NCBI RefSeq assembly: GCF_025960985.1
Contig: NZ_JAOQMX010000002.1
Span: 1-64,000, forward strand
Direction of reading: 5' to 3'
DNA: 64,000 bases
DNA from: Flavobacterium psychraerolatum
Lineage (GTDB): Bacteria > Bacteroidota > Bacteroidia > Flavobacteriales > Flavobacteriaceae
The position numbers and the translations under genes were made by a program. This document shows, one piece after another, positions 27,469 to 36,537 of this stretch. The notes under the pieces are model-generated. The model did no database searches and had not been told where the DNA came from. It worked only from the letters and a program-made list of their open reading frames with translations. How positions within the stretch are numbered: position 1 is the stretch's first letter; each line of letters begins with the position of its first letter.

Positions 27469-29567
27469 TTTATAGAAATTTTTTGAAAATAGTCTGTGTT
27501 TATAATATAAAAATCATCATCTTCCTCAATTAATACATCGTCCAAAAAGTCATAACAAATGTCATTAATGCTTTCGATCAGTTGGTTTTTAAAAACTCCT
27601 TTGGATTTGGCAAACACTTCCAGTTCGGTTTGAGATACTGAAAAGTTGCTTTTCACAAATAGCTCTAATGTAGTTGCGTGTATTGCTGTAAAAGTTAATT
27701 CACTTAAAAAATTGGATTGATGGATTTCTTCGTTTTTTGTTTCTTTTAATTTTATAATGTTATTTTCGTCTTCTAAATCATCTTTTAAATATTCGTTCAA
27801 AAGTTCGACAGTTTCAGAATGTTTTTGTTGAACTTCATTTATTGAAGCGATATTAAGTTGTATTTTCTTTTTCTTAACTTCATATTCTTTAGAAACAGAT
27901 TTTGATCGCTTCTCTAAACCTTTATAGCTTATTGTGTTTTTGGCTTCTTCAAAATCGGCTTTTAAGTATTCATTCAAGGGTTCGGCTGTTTCGGAATGTT
28001 GCTCTATAACTTCATCTGTTAATTTTCTATTGAGCTGTATTTTTTTTCGATTGATTTTATAAATTTCTGGAATTAGTTGTAGTGCTTTATTTAAATCCTT
28101 ATCTTCAACTAATTCTTTTACAATTGCTTCAAAATTTGTCAACTGTTCTTTAGAATTAAATAAATTTCCGAGCATATACTTAGTAAGTTTTTTGTTTTTT
28201 ATTATAGGAGATTTTAAATCATAATACAAATAATTAAGGTAAAACTGAATTGACAATTCTTTATCTACTCTACAAATAAATTTTGAGGCATCAAAATAAA
28301 TATTTTGAATAGAAGAATTTTTAATATTGAAGTTTAAGAGTTCATTTATTGATTTAGCAAAATAGCTAGTGTCATTATCATAATTACTTGTTATATCATC
28401 ATATTTAACTCTCCATCGAGTTGTAAAATAAGAGTTAAGTTCAATCTCTATTTCTTCGGTTGGTTTATTAATGTTTGAAATTTTAGAACTTATTGAATCA
28501 TCTATCTTAGAAATAACGGTATTATAAAATTGAGAGTCATAAACAGAATTAATAAAATAAGTGTCGGTATTTCTTTTACCTTTAATGTCGTAGTATTCTC
28601 GAATAGCTTTGTCACATTTCTTAAAAATATGAACATAAAACTCATCAGTCGTTATTTTTTTTATACAATAATTATAATTTTGACTTCCCATTCTATATCT
28701 AAAATCCTTTCTAGCAATTATATCAGCCATTAACGACAATTCTTCTTCAAGGGATTTATTATTTCGAATTAAATTTTTTGTTAAATCTGAAAAAACAATT
28801 AAATACAGTTTGCATACTTCCAAAAAACAAAATTCTATGCTGCAAAAATTATCATTTGGATTTGTGAATTTATTTAAAAGATTAACTTCATCTACATTTA
28901 GATTGAGTTTGGTTTTATATTTATCTCCTGGTTGCCAATATTCATCATAAAAGTTATCATTAGAATTTGAATATTCTTTCTTTAATTCAAAACCATTATC
29001 CTTTTCTGTTTTTTTTATCAGAAAAGAATTTGCCTTACTTTTTGTATCAGGATAACATTTGCCTAAAGTATCAAATTGACTTTCTAATTTTGATAAATTT
29101 TTATGATTGTAATATTCATTCTGTAAATCATCTAACAAAACAAAAGCATAATTTATATTATTCTCTAAATCAAAATAGATAGAATTTAAAAAACTTTCTT
29201 TAAAAATACGATAGAATTCTTTCTGTTTAAATGATGTATCATTGATATTTGCATAGGCATATGAATATTGCATAGGCCATTTTGGAATACCTAATGCATA
29301 TCTAATTAAAGTAATATTGGAAGTTATTTTGGAACTTTGCCCGGTAACATCTATGATTGAATCATCCGCTTCATATGAATTCACAGGTTTTCCGATGGTA
29401 ATAGTAACCTTAATGTTCTTATTATTTATTTGGGAAACTTCATTTCGAAAGACATCATCGGTGTTATATTTATTAGTATGAGTATTGCTTTGTTTGGAGT
29501 TTTCATCATTACTAAATATAATATACATTACAAAGATTATTATTGCAATTATTAAGATTGTCATCAT
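27465..29567 (-). CDS. membrane-anchored TerB-N/TerB-C protein, Shango SngA-like
   Basis: A 700-residue protein with an N-terminal membrane helix (3-18). A TerB-N-like region spans about 80-185 (the segment NYAFVLLDDLQNEYYNHKNL is typical). A long, very AT-rich-coded middle follows, and a TerB-C-like domain lies at about 615-700 (SKGVFKNQLIESINDICYD, then DVLIEEDDDFYIIN). Unusually, a segment of about 33 residues is duplicated: 508-540 and 567-600 both read KKIQLN...HSET...LLNEYLK. In TerB-C proteins such a stretch precedes the domain once. The helix would tether the complex to the inner membrane. Despite the TerB name, tellurite resistance is not implied. Confidence 0.75.
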   Translation of the reverse strand: MMTILIIAIIIFVMYIIFSNDENSKQSNTHTNKYNTDDVFRNEVSQINNKNIKVTITIGKPVNSYEADDSIIDVTGQSSKITSNITLIRYALGIPKWPMQYSYAYANINDTSFKQKEFYRIFKESFLNSIYFDLENNINYAFVLLDDLQNEYYNHKNLSKLESQFDTLGKCYPDTKSKANSFLIKKTEKDNGFELKKEYSNSNDNFYDEYWQPGDKYKTKLNLNVDEVNLLNKFTNPNDNFCSIEFCFLEVCKLYLIVFSDLTKNLIRNNKSLEEELSLMADIIARKDFRYRMGSQNYNYCIKKITTDEFYVHIFKKCDKAIREYYDIKGKRNTDTYFINSVYDSQFYNTVISKIDDSISSKISNINKPTEEIEIELNSYFTTRWRVKYDDITSNYDNDTSYFAKSINELLNFNIKNSSIQNIYFDASKFICRVDKELSIQFYLNYLYYDLKSPIIKNKKLTKYMLGNLFNSKEQLTNFEAIVKELVEDKDLNKALQLIPEIYKINRKKIQLNRKLTDEVIEQHSETAEPLNEYLKADFEEAKNTISYKGLEKRSKSVSKEYEVKKKKIQLNIASINEVQQKHSETVELLNEYLKDDLEDENNIIKLKETKNEEIHQSNFLSELTFTAIHATTLELFVKSNFSVSQTELEVFAKSKGVFKNQLIESINDICYDFLDDVLIEEDDDFYIINTDYFQKISIK

Positions 29568-29629
29568 TTTTTTTAATTTTACAGTAAATCAGATTACCAA
29601 TCGCATAGTTATACAACTTGCATTATTTT

Positions 29630-30577
29630 TTATCTAAGATTAAATTCTATTCTATTAACTGGACTAAAACCATTAATTTTATGAATTACCATTTCATTAG
29701 AAAAAGCCTGAATATTGTCTAATGGTTGGGTCAATCCAAAATTTATTTTTTGCATTATATCCGTGCTAAATAACACTGAAAGTATTACTTTTCTCTCGAC
29801 CTTTCCATTTTGACAATTGACAATTTTTGCAATTGCATTTACTCTTGAATATTTATAGGGTAAATGAGCAAATACCTCCTTAGCAACTCTTAGTAAACAA
29901 CTACAAACGTGTTGCTGATATAATTCATTAAATCTTGTTTTTGGCATATTTGTTCTAGATAATTTTCCTGTTGATGTTTGCTTTAACTCATAGTCAGGTA
30001 TTATTTCAATACCGTTAATTGTCAAATCAATATCAATAAAATCATTTTCAATATTTATCTTAATCTGGTTTCCAATCTCTTCCATTTCAGAAAACGGATC
30101 AAAATATTCTAGAGCTTTCTTATAAGATTGAATATCATTTTTCACCACGCCAATACTTATCTCATTTAATTTATGCCAGTCTTTTAAACTTATTTGATAT
30201 AAATTGTAAATTTCATCATTCTCAATTGAATCTTTAACTTTTGCTTGCTCTAGAAGCTGGTTAAGATTATTTATTTTCTTTGGAACTAGGCCTAATAATT
30301 TATCAAAAAAAGTAGGTTTAAAATTTTCCAATTCATCCGTAGCAAAATCTTCATTTTTATATTCTCTTAATGGTTCACTAGGCATTTCAGTATTTTTAAT
30401 TTTATGCCAATCAATTAGAGGAGTAGATTTTAAGTGGATTGTTTTTAAATTTAAAATAACTTTTTTCCAATCATTTACTGCCTTATAAGCATTCTGTGTT
30501 TCTATCGTTTTTTGACGTACTTTCTCCTGCCGGCGTTGATTTGCTTCATAAGCCCTTAATGTTTTATATGTAGTCAT
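29630..30577 (-). CDS. unrecognised 315-aa protein heading the Shango-like operon
   Basis: I do not recognise a named family. Residues 1-40 are basic and helical (RAYEANQRRQEKVRQ). A charged middle part with coiled-coil character follows. The C-terminal 130 residues form a compact domain around IIPDYELKQTSTGKLSRT, HVCSCLLRVAKEVFAHLP and ERKVILSVLFSTD. Two cysteines sit in HVCSC. A consensus -7 box lies 52 bases upstream of the ATG, and only 62 bases separate it from the TerB-domain gene, with no clear promoter between, so it is probably the first gene of the operon. It could be a fourth component, sensor or effector. Confidence 0.75.
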   Translation of the reverse strand: MTTYKTLRAYEANQRRQEKVRQKTIETQNAYKAVNDWKKVILNLKTIHLKSTPLIDWHKIKNTEMPSEPLREYKNEDFATDELENFKPTFFDKLLGLVPKKINNLNQLLEQAKVKDSIENDEIYNLYQISLKDWHKLNEISIGVVKNDIQSYKKALEYFDPFSEMEEIGNQIKINIENDFIDIDLTINGIEIIPDYELKQTSTGKLSRTNMPKTRFNELYQQHVCSCLLRVAKEVFAHLPYKYSRVNAIAKIVNCQNGKVERKVILSVLFSTDIMQKINFGLTQPLDNIQAFSNEMVIHKINGFSPVNRIEFNLR

Positions 30578-30628
30578 TCGTTCGTTTTAAAAATTAGCTC
30601 TTAGCTCTAGAAACCTCAACAAGCATCT

Positions 30629-30636
30629 CAAATATA
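30629..30636 (-). promoter_or_regulatory. -7 promoter element of the Shango-like operon
   Basis: TATATTTG on the minus strand. Start near 30623 gives a leader of about 46 bases before the 315-aa gene. No -33 TTG at normal spacing. Confidence 0.5.
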
Positions 30637-30644
30637 TAAACAAA

Positions 30645-30767
30645 ATGCCACAAAATAATTATTATAAAAATTCTACTGTATCTATTTTATTGAATGAATT
30701 GATAAAATTTAAATTACTACGTCAAATTTATGGTGAACAAAATTATAATCATTACGGTTTTCCGTAG
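30645..30767 (+). CDS. possible 40-residue small protein (weak)
   Basis: An ATG-initiated frame of 40 codons (MPQNNYYKNSTVS...) ending TAG, in the otherwise gene-free 30578-30916 stretch. The product is basic and tyrosine/asparagine-rich, and I recognise nothing in it. It may be a small gene, the tail of a decayed one, or chance. The rest of the stretch shows no feature beyond the leftward promoter. Confidence 0.2.
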   Translation: MPQNNYYKNSTVSILLNELIKFKLLRQIYGEQNYNHYGFP

Positions 30768-30916
30768 TTAGACCAAATTTCTTTGCAAATCAAGAACCCT
30801 TCATTGCATTCTTATACGGTACTACCTCAAATCTCTATCAAACTTTCTCTATAATTAGATCCAAACAACTTTAAATTAGATTAATATTGATAGGTAAAGA
30901 CCCATGTGAAAAAGAA

Positions 30917-31270
30917 TTATCCCGACCCAAAATATTCCAAAATCCGCGCTCTGTCCTCATTCTCTTTATCATTTTTGTGATAAAGCTCAATAAATACAAT
31001 GCGTTCTTCTTGCTTGAAATGCGCATAAACCAATCGTAGACCTGAGTTAACCCCTTTTCCTTTCAAGGATTTACAGGCAATCTTTTTTATTCTTATCACA
31101 CATACATCGATACCTAGATTATCAATTCTGTAACTAAAAGGTGGTCTATCCTCAGGAAGTATTTCTAAAACACTTTTTACTGTTTCAATATCATCAACTA
31201 AGGTTCGGTACTTCTTTAAAAGATTTTTAAAATCCTTTTTATAGGGAGCAATCTCTTCAAATACTATCAT
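30917..31270 (-). CDS. RelE/ParE-like toxin
   Basis: A 117-residue basic protein with the shape of the RelE fold: an N-terminal helix pair (YKKDFKNLLKKYRTLVDDIETVKS), then strands ending in SGLRLVYAHFKQEERIVFIELYHKNDKENEDRARI. The conserved Arg in the LRLVY strand and the charged C-terminal YHK segment fit mRNA interferases of this type. Its ATG overlaps the stop of the upstream regulator by four bases, so it is the second gene of an antitoxin-first operon. Confidence 0.75.
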   Translation of the reverse strand: MIVFEEIAPYKKDFKNLLKKYRTLVDDIETVKSVLEILPEDRPPFSYRIDNLGIDVCVIRIKKIACKSLKGKGVNSGLRLVYAHFKQEERIVFIELYHKNDKENEDRARILEYFGSG

Positions 31271-32064
31271 AACTCGTCCTCTTCTTGGTAGTTCCTAACT
31301 GAGAATGGTAGTTCACGATAAAAAGCCAGTTCATAATTGATGTCTTCTCCTTCTTTTGAAAACAACCACGGCATGTCCTTATAGGCATAGTTACTTATCG
31401 CAGTAGCCGACCAATCACTCATTTGTTCAACAACTCTATCAATAACCTCTTTTTCACTTGCCATCAATAGTGTCAAATCGGCTTTTTGCATTGGGATATA
31501 TCGGGTTTGTGGATAGCCGTGATACTCCATTTTCAATAACTGAATCTGATTATTTTCAATCATGTCACTGAGAATGCTATCTAAATTTTGGGGAATTGGA
31601 CCAAAAGGTAATTTTCTATAAGTAGCCCCTGTCATTTGCTCTTCATACAATTCATAATAATTGAAATCTGAAAAATAGAGCAACTTATACAAGACCGTTT
31701 CCCCAACATTGGGTTTTCCTGCGCAGTGTTCCAAAATGTACAGCAAAATATTTTTCATTTTACCAACATTCAATTTAGGCACAGAAACTCTTTCGGCTAC
31801 CGTTTCCTCTACTACTTCTTCAATACTGATCGAAGTTGCTACTGAAAAATTTTCAGACATAAAGTCGTCAAGAGAAAAGTGGAGCACTTGCGCAAACTTT
31901 TGCAACTCTAATACATTCAGACTTCTTTTCCCCAATTCAATTTGAGTCAAAGAGGGTCTAGAAATACCTATTCGCTTCGCTAAATCTTCTTGAGAGAATT
32001 GTTTTCTCTTTCTAAGCGCAACAATTCGTTTTCCTATTTGATCTTGTGAAATTTGAAACATCAT
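31267..32064 (-). CDS. HTH plus Panacea (DUF4065) antitoxin
   Basis: A 265-residue protein. Residues about 5-65 form an XRE-type helix-turn-helix (IGKRIVALRKRKQFSQEDLAKRIGISRPSLTQIE). After a linker, residues about 105-230 form a Panacea/DUF4065 (SocA-like) domain with TVLYKLLYFSDFNYYELYEEQMTGATYRKLPFGPIP. Such domains neutralise unrelated toxins in known PanAT modules, which suits the RelE-like gene overlapping its 3' end. The frame extends to 32100, but the promoter -7 box at 32090-32097 lies inside it, so the first of two adjacent ATGs at 32064 is chosen. Confidence 0.83.
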   Translation of the reverse strand: MMFQISQDQIGKRIVALRKRKQFSQEDLAKRIGISRPSLTQIELGKRSLNVLELQKFAQVLHFSLDDFMSENFSVATSISIEEVVEETVAERVSVPKLNVGKMKNILLYILEHCAGKPNVGETVLYKLLYFSDFNYYELYEEQMTGATYRKLPFGPIPQNLDSILSDMIENNQIQLLKMEYHGYPQTRYIPMQKADLTLLMASEKEVIDRVVEQMSDWSATAISNYAYKDMPWLFSKEGEDINYELAFYRELPFSVRNYQEEDEL

Positions 32065-32089
32065 GATTTTGACTACTTTAGTTACTTCA

Positions 32090-32121
32090 CAAATATACAA
32101 ATGTTTTAATTACGAACGCAA
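32090..32121 (-). promoter_or_regulatory. promoter of the antitoxin-toxin operon
   Basis: TATATTTG (32090-32097) with TTG at 32119-32121, 21 bases away, on the minus strand. Start near 32084, 20 bases before the chosen ATG. Confidence 0.6.
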
Positions 32122-32410
32122 CATTGATTCAAAATAGAACAAACTGATATTTTGTAACTGTTAAAGTTCTAATCGAAATTGCAAATTGCCTTTAAGCCTT
32201 GACATTTCCTATCGATTGGGAGCAGGAATAGCTTTAAAAAAAAAAGACAAAATTTATTCTTAAAACTGAATTTTTAGACCAAAAAAAGAAGTATTTTTAC
32301 GGAACTTTAGATACAAATAAAAACCAAATTGACATTACAATTACCCTTATTGTCAGTTTATTAGAGTGCAAAAACAACACAAATTAATGAAAGAAAAGGT
32401 AAAAGAGACG
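32122..32410. other. gene-free stretch upstream of recA
   Basis: No gene or strong structure seen. It must hold the recA promoter, but I find no full TAnnTTTG match at a suitable distance and no clear LexA-type palindrome. Confidence 0.4.
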
Positions 32411-33418
32411 ATGAGTTCAGAGAAAGAAGCCAAATTAAAAGCGTTGCAATTAACGCTTGATAAATTAGACAAAACCTACGGAAAAGGTACGGTGATGAAG
32501 ATGGGGGACAAAGCAATTGTGGAAGTCGAAACCATTTCTTCAGGTTCTTTGGGTATCGATTTAGCCTTAGGAGTAGGCGGTTACCCAAGAGGTCGTATCA
32601 TTGAAATTTATGGTCCAGAATCTTCTGGTAAAACAACTTTGACACTTCATGCGATTGCTGAAGCTCAAAAAGCAGGCGGAATCGCTGCTTTTATTGATGC
32701 TGAGCACGCTTTTGATAGAGGATATGCAGAAAAATTAGGCGTTGATATTGAGAATTTAATCATCTCACAACCTGATAACGGGGAGCAAGCCCTTGAAATT
32801 GCTGAGAACTTAATTCGTTCTGGGGCAATTGATATCGTGGTTATTGACTCGGTTGCTGCTTTGACACCAAAGAGTGAAATTGAAGGCGAAATGGGTGATT
32901 CCAAAATGGGATTACATGCTCGTTTGATGTCTCAAGCTTTACGTAAATTAACAGGAACAATTAGTAAAACAAACTGTACTGTTTTCTTCATCAACCAGTT
33001 GAGAGAGAAAATTGGAGTAATGTTTGGGAATCCAGAAACAACTACGGGTGGTAACGCCTTGAAGTTTTACGCTTCGGTACGTTTGGATATTCGTCGTTCT
33101 ACTCAAATTAAAGATGGTGACAACGTTCTTGGAAACAGAACGAAAGTTAAAATCGTTAAAAATAAAGTTGCACCACCTTTTAGAACAGCTGAATTTGACA
33201 TCATGTATGGTGAAGGAGTTTCAAAAACTGGTGAAATATTAGATTTAGCCGTTGAATTTGAAATCGTGAAAAAAGCAGGTTCTTGGTTTAGCTACGGTGA
33301 AACCAAATTGGGTCAAGGTCGTGATGCAGTGAAAACTTTAATCAAAGACAACCCAGAATTGGCAGATGAACTAGAAGTAAAAATCAAAGCTAGAATTAAA
33401 GAATTGGCTGATGCTTAA
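32411..33418 (+). CDS. recA: recombinase RecA
   Basis: Forms ATP-dependent filaments on single-stranded DNA for homologous recombination and SOS signalling. Walker [10 protein letters not shown], Walker [11 protein letters not shown], the L1/L2 DNA-binding loops ([17 protein letters not shown] and [20 protein letters not shown]) and the C-terminal KIKARIKE helix are intact. The frame opens earlier at 32366, but homology starts with [19 protein letters not shown] at the ATG at 32411 (335 aa). It borders the accessory island. A strong bidirectional terminator follows. Confidence 0.98.
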   Translation: MSSEKEAKLKALQLTLDKLDKTYGKGTVMKMGDKAIVEVETISSGSLGIDLALGVGGYPRGRIIEIYGPESSGKTTLTLHAIAEAQKAGGIAAFIDAEHAFDRGYAEKLGVDIENLIISQPDNGEQALEIAENLIRSGAIDIVVIDSVAALTPKSEIEGEMGDSKMGLHARLMSQALRKLTGTISKTNCTVFFINQLREKIGVMFGNPETTTGGNALKFYASVRLDIRRSTQIKDGDNVLGNRTKVKIVKNKVAPPFRTAEFDIMYGEGVSKTGEILDLAVEFEIVKKAGSWFSYGETKLGQGRDAVKTLIKDNPELADELEVKIKARIKELADA

Positions 33419-33440
33419 CTAACTTATATAATTATAGAAA

Positions 33441-33470
33441 ATGCCCGAAATTGATATTTCGGGCATTTTT
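33441..33470. terminator. bidirectional terminator between recA and acyltransferase
   Basis: ATGCCCGAAAT (33441-33451) pairs perfectly with ATTTCGGGCAT (33456-33466) around a TGAT loop, with T-rich and A-rich flanks for both strands. Confidence 0.9.
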
Positions 33471-33476
33471 TATGTT

Positions 33477-34241
33477 TTATTTTCTAAAGTAAGCTTGCTT
33501 GGAGGAAGAGTAAGCGATCAATTGATTTAAGATTACCTCTCTAGTTTGCTCTCGAACGGATTTTCTATCCAAAGGTATTTTTCCTTGAGTTGCTATTGGA
33601 GTATGAATTTTTGCACGCATAATACCTGGAGAACCACTGAAAAAAGAATAGGAAAATCGTTTTTTATTGTCGGCAAAAGTAATGGGCAAAATTGGAATTT
33701 GATGTTCTATCGCCAAGCGGAAAGCACCATCTTTGAAAGTGTCTAATACCAATGATTCATCCTCTGGAACACCACCTTCTGGAAAAATGCAGACACTCAG
33801 TCCTCTGCTTAATCTCATTTGAGCTTGTTTGAAAACCTCATTTTTACTTTTAGTACAATTTCTATCTACTAAAATACAGGTACGTTTATAGAAAAATCCA
33901 AACAACGGAATCTTTGCCAATTCTTGTTTACCTACAAAAACAAAAGGATTTTTTACTACAGCCAACATCAACATTATATCGGTCATGGAGGTATGATTGG
34001 CTACAATCATATAGCTTTTTTTGGGATCTAACTTGTAATCTCTTTTGACTACATAATAAAAACCCATACAAAAAAGGATAAACTTAGCCCAAATGCGGGC
34101 CATCTTAAAATAGTATGGATATCCTTTGTATGAAAGGATAGAAAGAACCAAAAATGGAAACATAATCAAGATAGGAATGGCCATTACTACATAAAACCAA
34201 ATCCTCCAAAGTGTCCAAAAAATAATTTTTATCCCTTTCAT
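33477..34241 (-). CDS. 1-acyl-sn-glycerol-3-phosphate acyltransferase, second copy
   Basis: A 254-residue PlsC-family protein: NHTSMTD carries the H-x4-D catalytic pair, CILVDRNC the second motif and FPEGGVPEDE the third. Two N-terminal membrane helices (about 5-40) anchor it. The frame opens at 34301, but MKGIKIIFWTLWRIWF at 34241 gives the usual start. Compared with the plsC at 13182 its FPEG motif lacks the TRS extension, so its acceptor may differ (for example an ornithine-lipid or lyso-lipid substrate); this is a guess. Confidence 0.88.
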   Translation of the reverse strand: MKGIKIIFWTLWRIWFYVVMAIPILIMFPFLVLSILSYKGYPYYFKMARIWAKFILFCMGFYYVVKRDYKLDPKKSYMIVANHTSMTDIMLMLAVVKNPFVFVGKQELAKIPLFGFFYKRTCILVDRNCTKSKNEVFKQAQMRLSRGLSVCIFPEGGVPEDESLVLDTFKDGAFRLAIEHQIPILPITFADNKKRFSYSFFSGSPGIMRAKIHTPIATQGKIPLDRKSVREQTREVILNQLIAYSSSKQAYFRK

Positions 34242-34442
34242 AAGCTCAAAAATAAGGAATAGTACGTTAGTTTTACCAAAAACAATTAAATTTGGGAACA
34301 ATTAGAATTTAAAAAAATCAATTACCGTTTTATTTGTAAAATAAGAGTGCCACTGAGTGAATGACTTTTATAGTTAAGCTCCTTTTTTTCTCTTTACTAA
34401 ATTATAACTATTTACAAATCATTCGATACAGAAAATTACATA

Positions 34443-35417
34443 ATGGCAAAAATACTTACTGGTGTACAAAGTACAGGAACACCACATTTGGGCAATCTAT
34501 TGGGAGCAATCATCCCTGCAATCGCATTATCAAACAATCCAGAAAACGAATCGTTCTTGTTTATAGCCGATTTGCATTCTATTACTCAAATAAAAGATGG
34601 TGTAACTTTAAGCAACAATACCTACAGTACCGCTGCAGCTTGGCTTGCTTGTGGTTTGAATGTTGATAAAGTTACTTTTTATAGACAATCTGATGTACCA
34701 CAAACCACAGAATTAACATGGTATTTGAGTTGCTTTTTTCCGTTCCAAAGATTGACTTTGGCACACTCTTTCAAAGACAAAGCCGATCGATTGGATGATG
34801 TAAATGCTGGATTATTTAGTTATCCAATGCTTATGGCTGCCGATATTTTATTGTACGATGCCGAAATAGTACCGGTAGGAAAAGATCAATTGCAGCACCT
34901 TGAAATCACTCGTGATGTAGCTTCGCGTTTCAACCATCAAATGGGAGAAACTTTTGTTTTACCCGAAGCTAAGATCCAAGAAAATGGTATGCTGATCCCA
35001 GGGACAAATGGTGGTAAGATGAGCAAATCGGCCAATAATCTCATCAATATCTTTTTGGACGATAAAACACTTCGCAAGCAAGTCATGTCTATTGAAACCG
35101 ACAGTACCCCACTTGAAGAGCCTAAAAATCCAGATACTTGCAACTGTTTTGCAATCTATTCTCTATTAGCTAGCGAAGAACAACTTGCAACAATGAGAGC
35201 CAACTACGAAGGCGGGAATTATGGTTACGGTCATGCCAAACAAGCTTTGTTTGAATTGATTGTAGAAAAATTCAAAACCGAAAGAGAAAAATATAACTAC
35301 TACATGAATAACCTTCTTGAGGTAGATGCATTATTGGAAATCGGAGCCAAAAAAGCATCGGCAGTGGCTACAGGTGTTTTGAAAAGAGTAAGAGAAAAAT
35401 TAGGGTTTGGGGTCTAA
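34443..35417 (+). CDS. trpS: tryptophanyl-tRNA synthetase
   Basis: Charges tRNA(Trp) with tryptophan. A class Ic enzyme with the HIGH-type motif in GVQSTGTPHLGN near the N-terminus and the KMSKS loop in GGKMSKSANN near residue 197. The DILLYDAEIVPVGKDQLQHLE segment is the tryptophan-binding region. Length 324 is typical of the compact bacterial form. A bidirectional terminator separates it from the convergent glycosyltransferase. Confidence 0.97.
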   Translation: MAKILTGVQSTGTPHLGNLLGAIIPAIALSNNPENESFLFIADLHSITQIKDGVTLSNNTYSTAAAWLACGLNVDKVTFYRQSDVPQTTELTWYLSCFFPFQRLTLAHSFKDKADRLDDVNAGLFSYPMLMAADILLYDAEIVPVGKDQLQHLEITRDVASRFNHQMGETFVLPEAKIQENGMLIPGTNGGKMSKSANNLINIFLDDKTLRKQVMSIETDSTPLEEPKNPDTCNCFAIYSLLASEEQLATMRANYEGGNYGYGHAKQALFELIVEKFKTEREKYNYYMNNLLEVDALLEIGAKKASAVATGVLKRVREKLGFGV

Positions 35418-35452
35418 TTTCAAACACAAATACCTTTAGAGTATTATTTTAG

Positions 35453-35488
35453 AAGCACGATTTTGAATATTCAAATTGTGCTTTTTTT
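35453..35488. terminator. bidirectional terminator between trpS and glycosyltransferase
   Basis: AAGCACGATTTTGAA (35453-35467) pairs with TTCAAATTGTGCTT (35470-35483) with one bulged base and one wobble, followed by seven T (35482-35488). Confidence 0.85.
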
Positions 35489-36536
35489 ACTTAAAATTGG
35501 TTTTTATTTTGTCTATCACTTCTTGAACTGAAATCGTTCTCATAGCGTCTTCATAACCTGGAACTATCTTATTACCATAAACCGAAGTGGGTAATAATGG
35601 ATATTGCTTTCGATCCGGAATTAATGAATTGCTCAACGGCTGATTGAAGGGCATAAAACCAGCATAAGGATGTGTAGCTCCCCAAAGTGTAACTACCTTC
35701 ACTCCTAGCATGGCGGCTATATGTGCATTACCAGAATCCATAGAAAGCATGACCTGTAGATTACTGATTAATTGTAGTTCTTCTTGAAATTTAACTTTGC
35801 CTGCTACATTGATGACATTAGTTTTATTTTTTGCAAAAGCATCTAAAATATCTATTTCTGACTTTCCACCTCCAAAAAGTAATATGGTATTTTCTTTATT
35901 TTTAGACAATTCATTAATCACTTCTTGCATCAAGTCTAGAGGATAGACCTTGGATGCGTATTGTGCAAAAGGAGCGATTCCGATTAAGTTTTCAACACCT
36001 TGTGTCATTTTTAATAAATCGGCGCTTAAAATTGCTTTTTCTGGAAAAATTGGCTGTTTGAGATCAATGGTAAAACCTAGTTTTTGAAAAACTTGCTGAT
36101 GATTTTCGAACATAGTTGGTAATGGTTCAAAAACTTTATTATCGGCTCGTGTAAGGGCTTTTTTTCCAACACGCCCTTTATTTACAGCAGCGACTGTTTT
36201 CCTGCTTAAAGCGAATAAAGTACGAACAACCTTGGAACGCAATACATTGTGTAAATCGGCAAAAACGTCAATTTGTAAAGCGCTTAATTCTCGATACAAC
36301 TGCACCAAACCTAGAAAACCTTTGTGTTTTTCTTTTTCGTCGAAAGCAAAAAAACTAAGATTAGGAATTTCATCAAAAAAAGGTTTAAAAAAAGGTCGTG
36401 AAATTACAGTAATTTTCACATCTGAATATTGTGTTACCAAAGCGCGTAAAACAGGTACCGTCATGGCGACATCTCCCATTGCGGATAGTCTCATGACGGC
36501 TATATGTTGTGGCTTTTGTGACAATTCCTGTCTCAA
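35487..36536 (-). CDS. glycosyltransferase family 9 (heptosyltransferase-like)
   Basis: A 349-residue GT-B enzyme of the ADP-heptose:LPS heptosyltransferase group, acting on lipopolysaccharide core at the cytoplasmic face. The N-terminal motif HIAVMRLSAMGDVAMTVPVLRAL and the C-terminal nucleotide-sugar motif MSMDSGNAHIAAMLGVKVVTLWGATHP are typical. It follows a DUF4254 gene by one base on the same strand, a pairing often seen in flavobacteria, so the two likely share a transcript and an LPS-related role. Confidence 0.9.
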   Translation of the reverse strand: MRQELSQKPQHIAVMRLSAMGDVAMTVPVLRALVTQYSDVKITVISRPFFKPFFDEIPNLSFFAFDEKEKHKGFLGLVQLYRELSALQIDVFADLHNVLRSKVVRTLFALSRKTVAAVNKGRVGKKALTRADNKVFEPLPTMFENHQQVFQKLGFTIDLKQPIFPEKAILSADLLKMTQGVENLIGIAPFAQYASKVYPLDLMQEVINELSKNKENTILLFGGGKSEIDILDAFAKNKTNVINVAGKVKFQEELQLISNLQVMLSMDSGNAHIAAMLGVKVVTLWGATHPYAGFMPFNQPLSNSLIPDRKQYPLLPTSVYGNKIVPGYEDAMRTISVQEVIDKIKTNFK

Positions 36537-36537
36537 A

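Noticed and set aside
24020..29567. BREX system
   Set aside because: The helicase and ATPase resemble BrxHI and BrxD, but there is no BrxC/PglY, PglX methyltransferase or PglZ; the TerB-domain gene points to Shango instead.
27465..29567. tellurite resistance gene
   Set aside because: Only TerB-N/C-like regions are seen; no terC, terD or terZ genes accompany it.
34361..34666. 101-codon frame at the start of trpS
   Set aside because: Out-of-frame shadow of trpS and its leader; composition is not protein-like.
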